A stretch of 64,000 nucleotides of DNA from CAYZJD01 sp964483455 (lineage in GTDB: Bacteria; Acidobacteriota; Terriglobia; Bryobacterales; Bryobacteraceae): positions 1 to 64,000 of the forward strand of contig CAZACK010000017.1 in assembly GCA_964483455.1 (NCBI GenBank), given 5' to 3'. Each line of letters opens with the position of its first letter. The first letter of the stretch is position 1. The notes under the pieces are model-generated. The model saw only the letters and a list, made by a program, of their open reading frames with translations, was not told the DNA's origin and did no database searches. This document shows positions 62,880-64,000 of this stretch, one piece after another. Both the position numbers and the translations under genes were made by a program.

Positions 62880-64000
62880 TCAATGAACCGTCCGCGTCTT
62901 CCGGTTCATGTAGTCCATCAGCAGGTACTGCCCCAAAGTGTACGGCGTGGTGAAGTACGCTTTGCCGCGGCACATCTCGGTGATCTTCTTCACGAAGCTC
63001 ACCAGGCCGAAGTCGCTGGCCAGCATGAAGGTGTTGATGAGGATGCCCTGCCGCTTGCAGCGGCTCACTTCCTCCAGCGTGCGGCTGATCACCAGCGGGT
63101 CCAGCCCGAAGGCGTTGCGGTACATCCGCCCGTCGTCGAGCGTCAGCGCCGACGGCTTGCCGTCGGTGATCATGATGATCTGCTTCATGTCCTTGCTTTC
63201 CTGCTGAAGCAGCCGCTGCGCCAGGATCAGCCCGTCGCGGGTGTTGGTGTAGTACGGCCCGACCTGGACCCGCGCCAGCTCGCCCAGCCGCAGCTCCTCG
63301 GCCGAGTCATGGAACAGCACGCAGCGCAGGCTGTCGCCGGGGTACTGGGTGCGGATCAGGTGGGCCAGCGCGAGCGCCACCTTCTTGGCCGGCGTGAAGC
63401 GGTCCTCGCCGTAAAGGATCATGCTGTGGCTGCAATCGAGCATTAGCACCGTCGCGCACGAGCTCTGGTACTCGGACTGGTGCACGTGCAGGTCCGGGTA
63501 GTCCAGGTCGAGCGGCGCCTTGACGCCTTCGCGGCGGATGGCTGAAAACAACGTGGCGCTGATGTCGAGGTTCATTGTGTCGCCGAACTCGTACGGTTTC
63601 GGCGCGCCGCTGGCTTCCACGCCGGTGGCCAGCTCGCGGGTGTCGTGGGCGCCGAAGCTCGACTTGCCGAGCGACGCCAGCAGTTCCTTGAGCGTCTTGT
63701 AGCCGAGGAAGTCGAGGGACTTGTCGGTGACCTCGAACTTGATTCGCTGCTGCGCGCCGCCCTGTTCCGGCCGCCCGCGCCGCCGGGCCTCGGGCTGCTC
63801 CTCAACGCGGATGTAGCCCTCCTCGATCAGCTTCTGCGCCAGCCGCTCGAGAAGCTGGTCCATCTGCTCGGGCGTCATCGCCTCAAGCTGTCGCATCATC
63901 TGCTCGAGCTGCTCGTCGCTGAACAGGTCTCCTTGTTCGAGCGCCTGCCGGATGGCTTCTTTCAAATCCTCGAGCGTCTGGTCGTTCCATTCGCCGAAGG
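62880..64000 (-). CDS. VWA-domain protein (CoxE/YeaD-like), partial at right edge
   Basis: The reading frame stays open to the right edge (FGEWNDQTLEDLKEAIRQAL), so the N-terminus is missing; at least 373 residues are visible. A helical, Glu/Gln-rich N-terminal part (SDEQLEQMMRQLEAMTPEQM) is followed by a VWA domain with MIDAS DCSHSM and MITDGKPSAL, and a C-terminal RKTRTVH tail. Such proteins usually pair with a MoxR AAA+ ATPase, which would lie to the right of the window. Function unknown beyond that pattern. Confidence 0.82.
   Translation of the reverse strand, partial: FGEWNDQTLEDLKEAIRQALEQGDLFSDEQLEQMMRQLEAMTPEQMDQLLERLAQKLIEEGYIRVEEQPEARRRGRPEQGGAQQRIKFEVTDKSLDFLGYKTLKELLASLGKSSFGAHDTRELATGVEASGAPKPYEFGDTMNLDISATLFSAIRREGVKAPLDLDYPDLHVHQSEYQSSCATVLMLDCSHSMILYGEDRFTPAKKVALALAHLIRTQYPGDSLRCVLFHDSAEELRLGELARVQVGPYYTNTRDGLILAQRLLQQESKDMKQIIMITDGKPSALTLDDGRMYRNAFGLDPLVISRTLEEVSRCKRQGILINTFMLASDFGLVSFVKKITEMCRGKAYFTTPYTLGQYLLMDYMNRKTRTVH

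Overview
The window is high-GC, gene-dense DNA that most resembles an Acidobacteriota (Bryobacterales/Solibacter-like) genome. That is an inference from gene content: a VWFA-related secreted protein of the type common in that phylum, an ABC-2 permease fused to a CPBP protease, Tat-exported sugar enzymes, a YpdA-type reductase and a class I short IlvC. No rRNA or tRNA gene was seen. A 100-N run at 27011-27110 shows that this is a scaffold from a draft or metagenome assembly.

Layout. 1-2.0 kb: edge of a probable NRPS/PKS-type cluster (FkbH-like HAD protein running off the left end) and an MFS exporter. 2.0-3.1 kb: a pseudopilin fragment and a PIN/RHH toxin-antitoxin pair. 3.2-11.6 kb: a giant TPR protein with a VWA protein, an RraA-like protein, a secreted trypsin-fold protease and a divergent HtrA. 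11.7-17.0 kb: ypdA-like, alaS, a frameshifted pyrF and selD; selD has an in-frame UGA with a SECIS-like hairpin, so it is read here as a selenoprotein. 17.1-26.8 kb: a lipoprotein, an enolase-superfamily dehydratase, an M16 protease pair, and a run of SDR, DUF2520, panB and panC, then a small membrane protein and a Fur-family regulator. 26.8-32.6 kb: an ABC-2/CPBP transporter operon lying between two reciprocally decayed copies of a fur/Gfo-Idh junction. 32.7-34.3 kb: nucleoside hydrolase and a FlgD-Ig-like fragment.

34.5-40.3 kb: ilvB-ilvN-ilvC-cimA preceded by a promoter, a leader peptide rich in Ile and Val codons and an attenuator. 41.8-48.8 kb: a compact, overlapping histidine operon (hisI-G-D-C-HAD-B-H-F-A) preceded by a leader peptide with His-His-His-Tyr-His and its own attenuator. 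50.1-53.9 kb: an operon with an isocitrate-lyase/PEP-mutase family lyase, two aconitase-family subunits and an isocitrate/isopropylmalate-type dehydrogenase. This could complete leucine/isoleucine synthesis or serve a dimethylmalate-like pathway. 53.9-64 kb: an exported methyltransferase, two paralogous coiled-coil membrane proteins, a GH51 arabinofuranosidase, a DnaC-like ATPase, a GH36-like glycosidase, an arsM/AbrB pair and a truncated VWA protein.

The most notable observations are the selenocysteine SelD, the two classical attenuators, the reciprocal decay of a duplicated junction, and evidence that the N gap is artefactual because the same 55 bases flank it on both sides.
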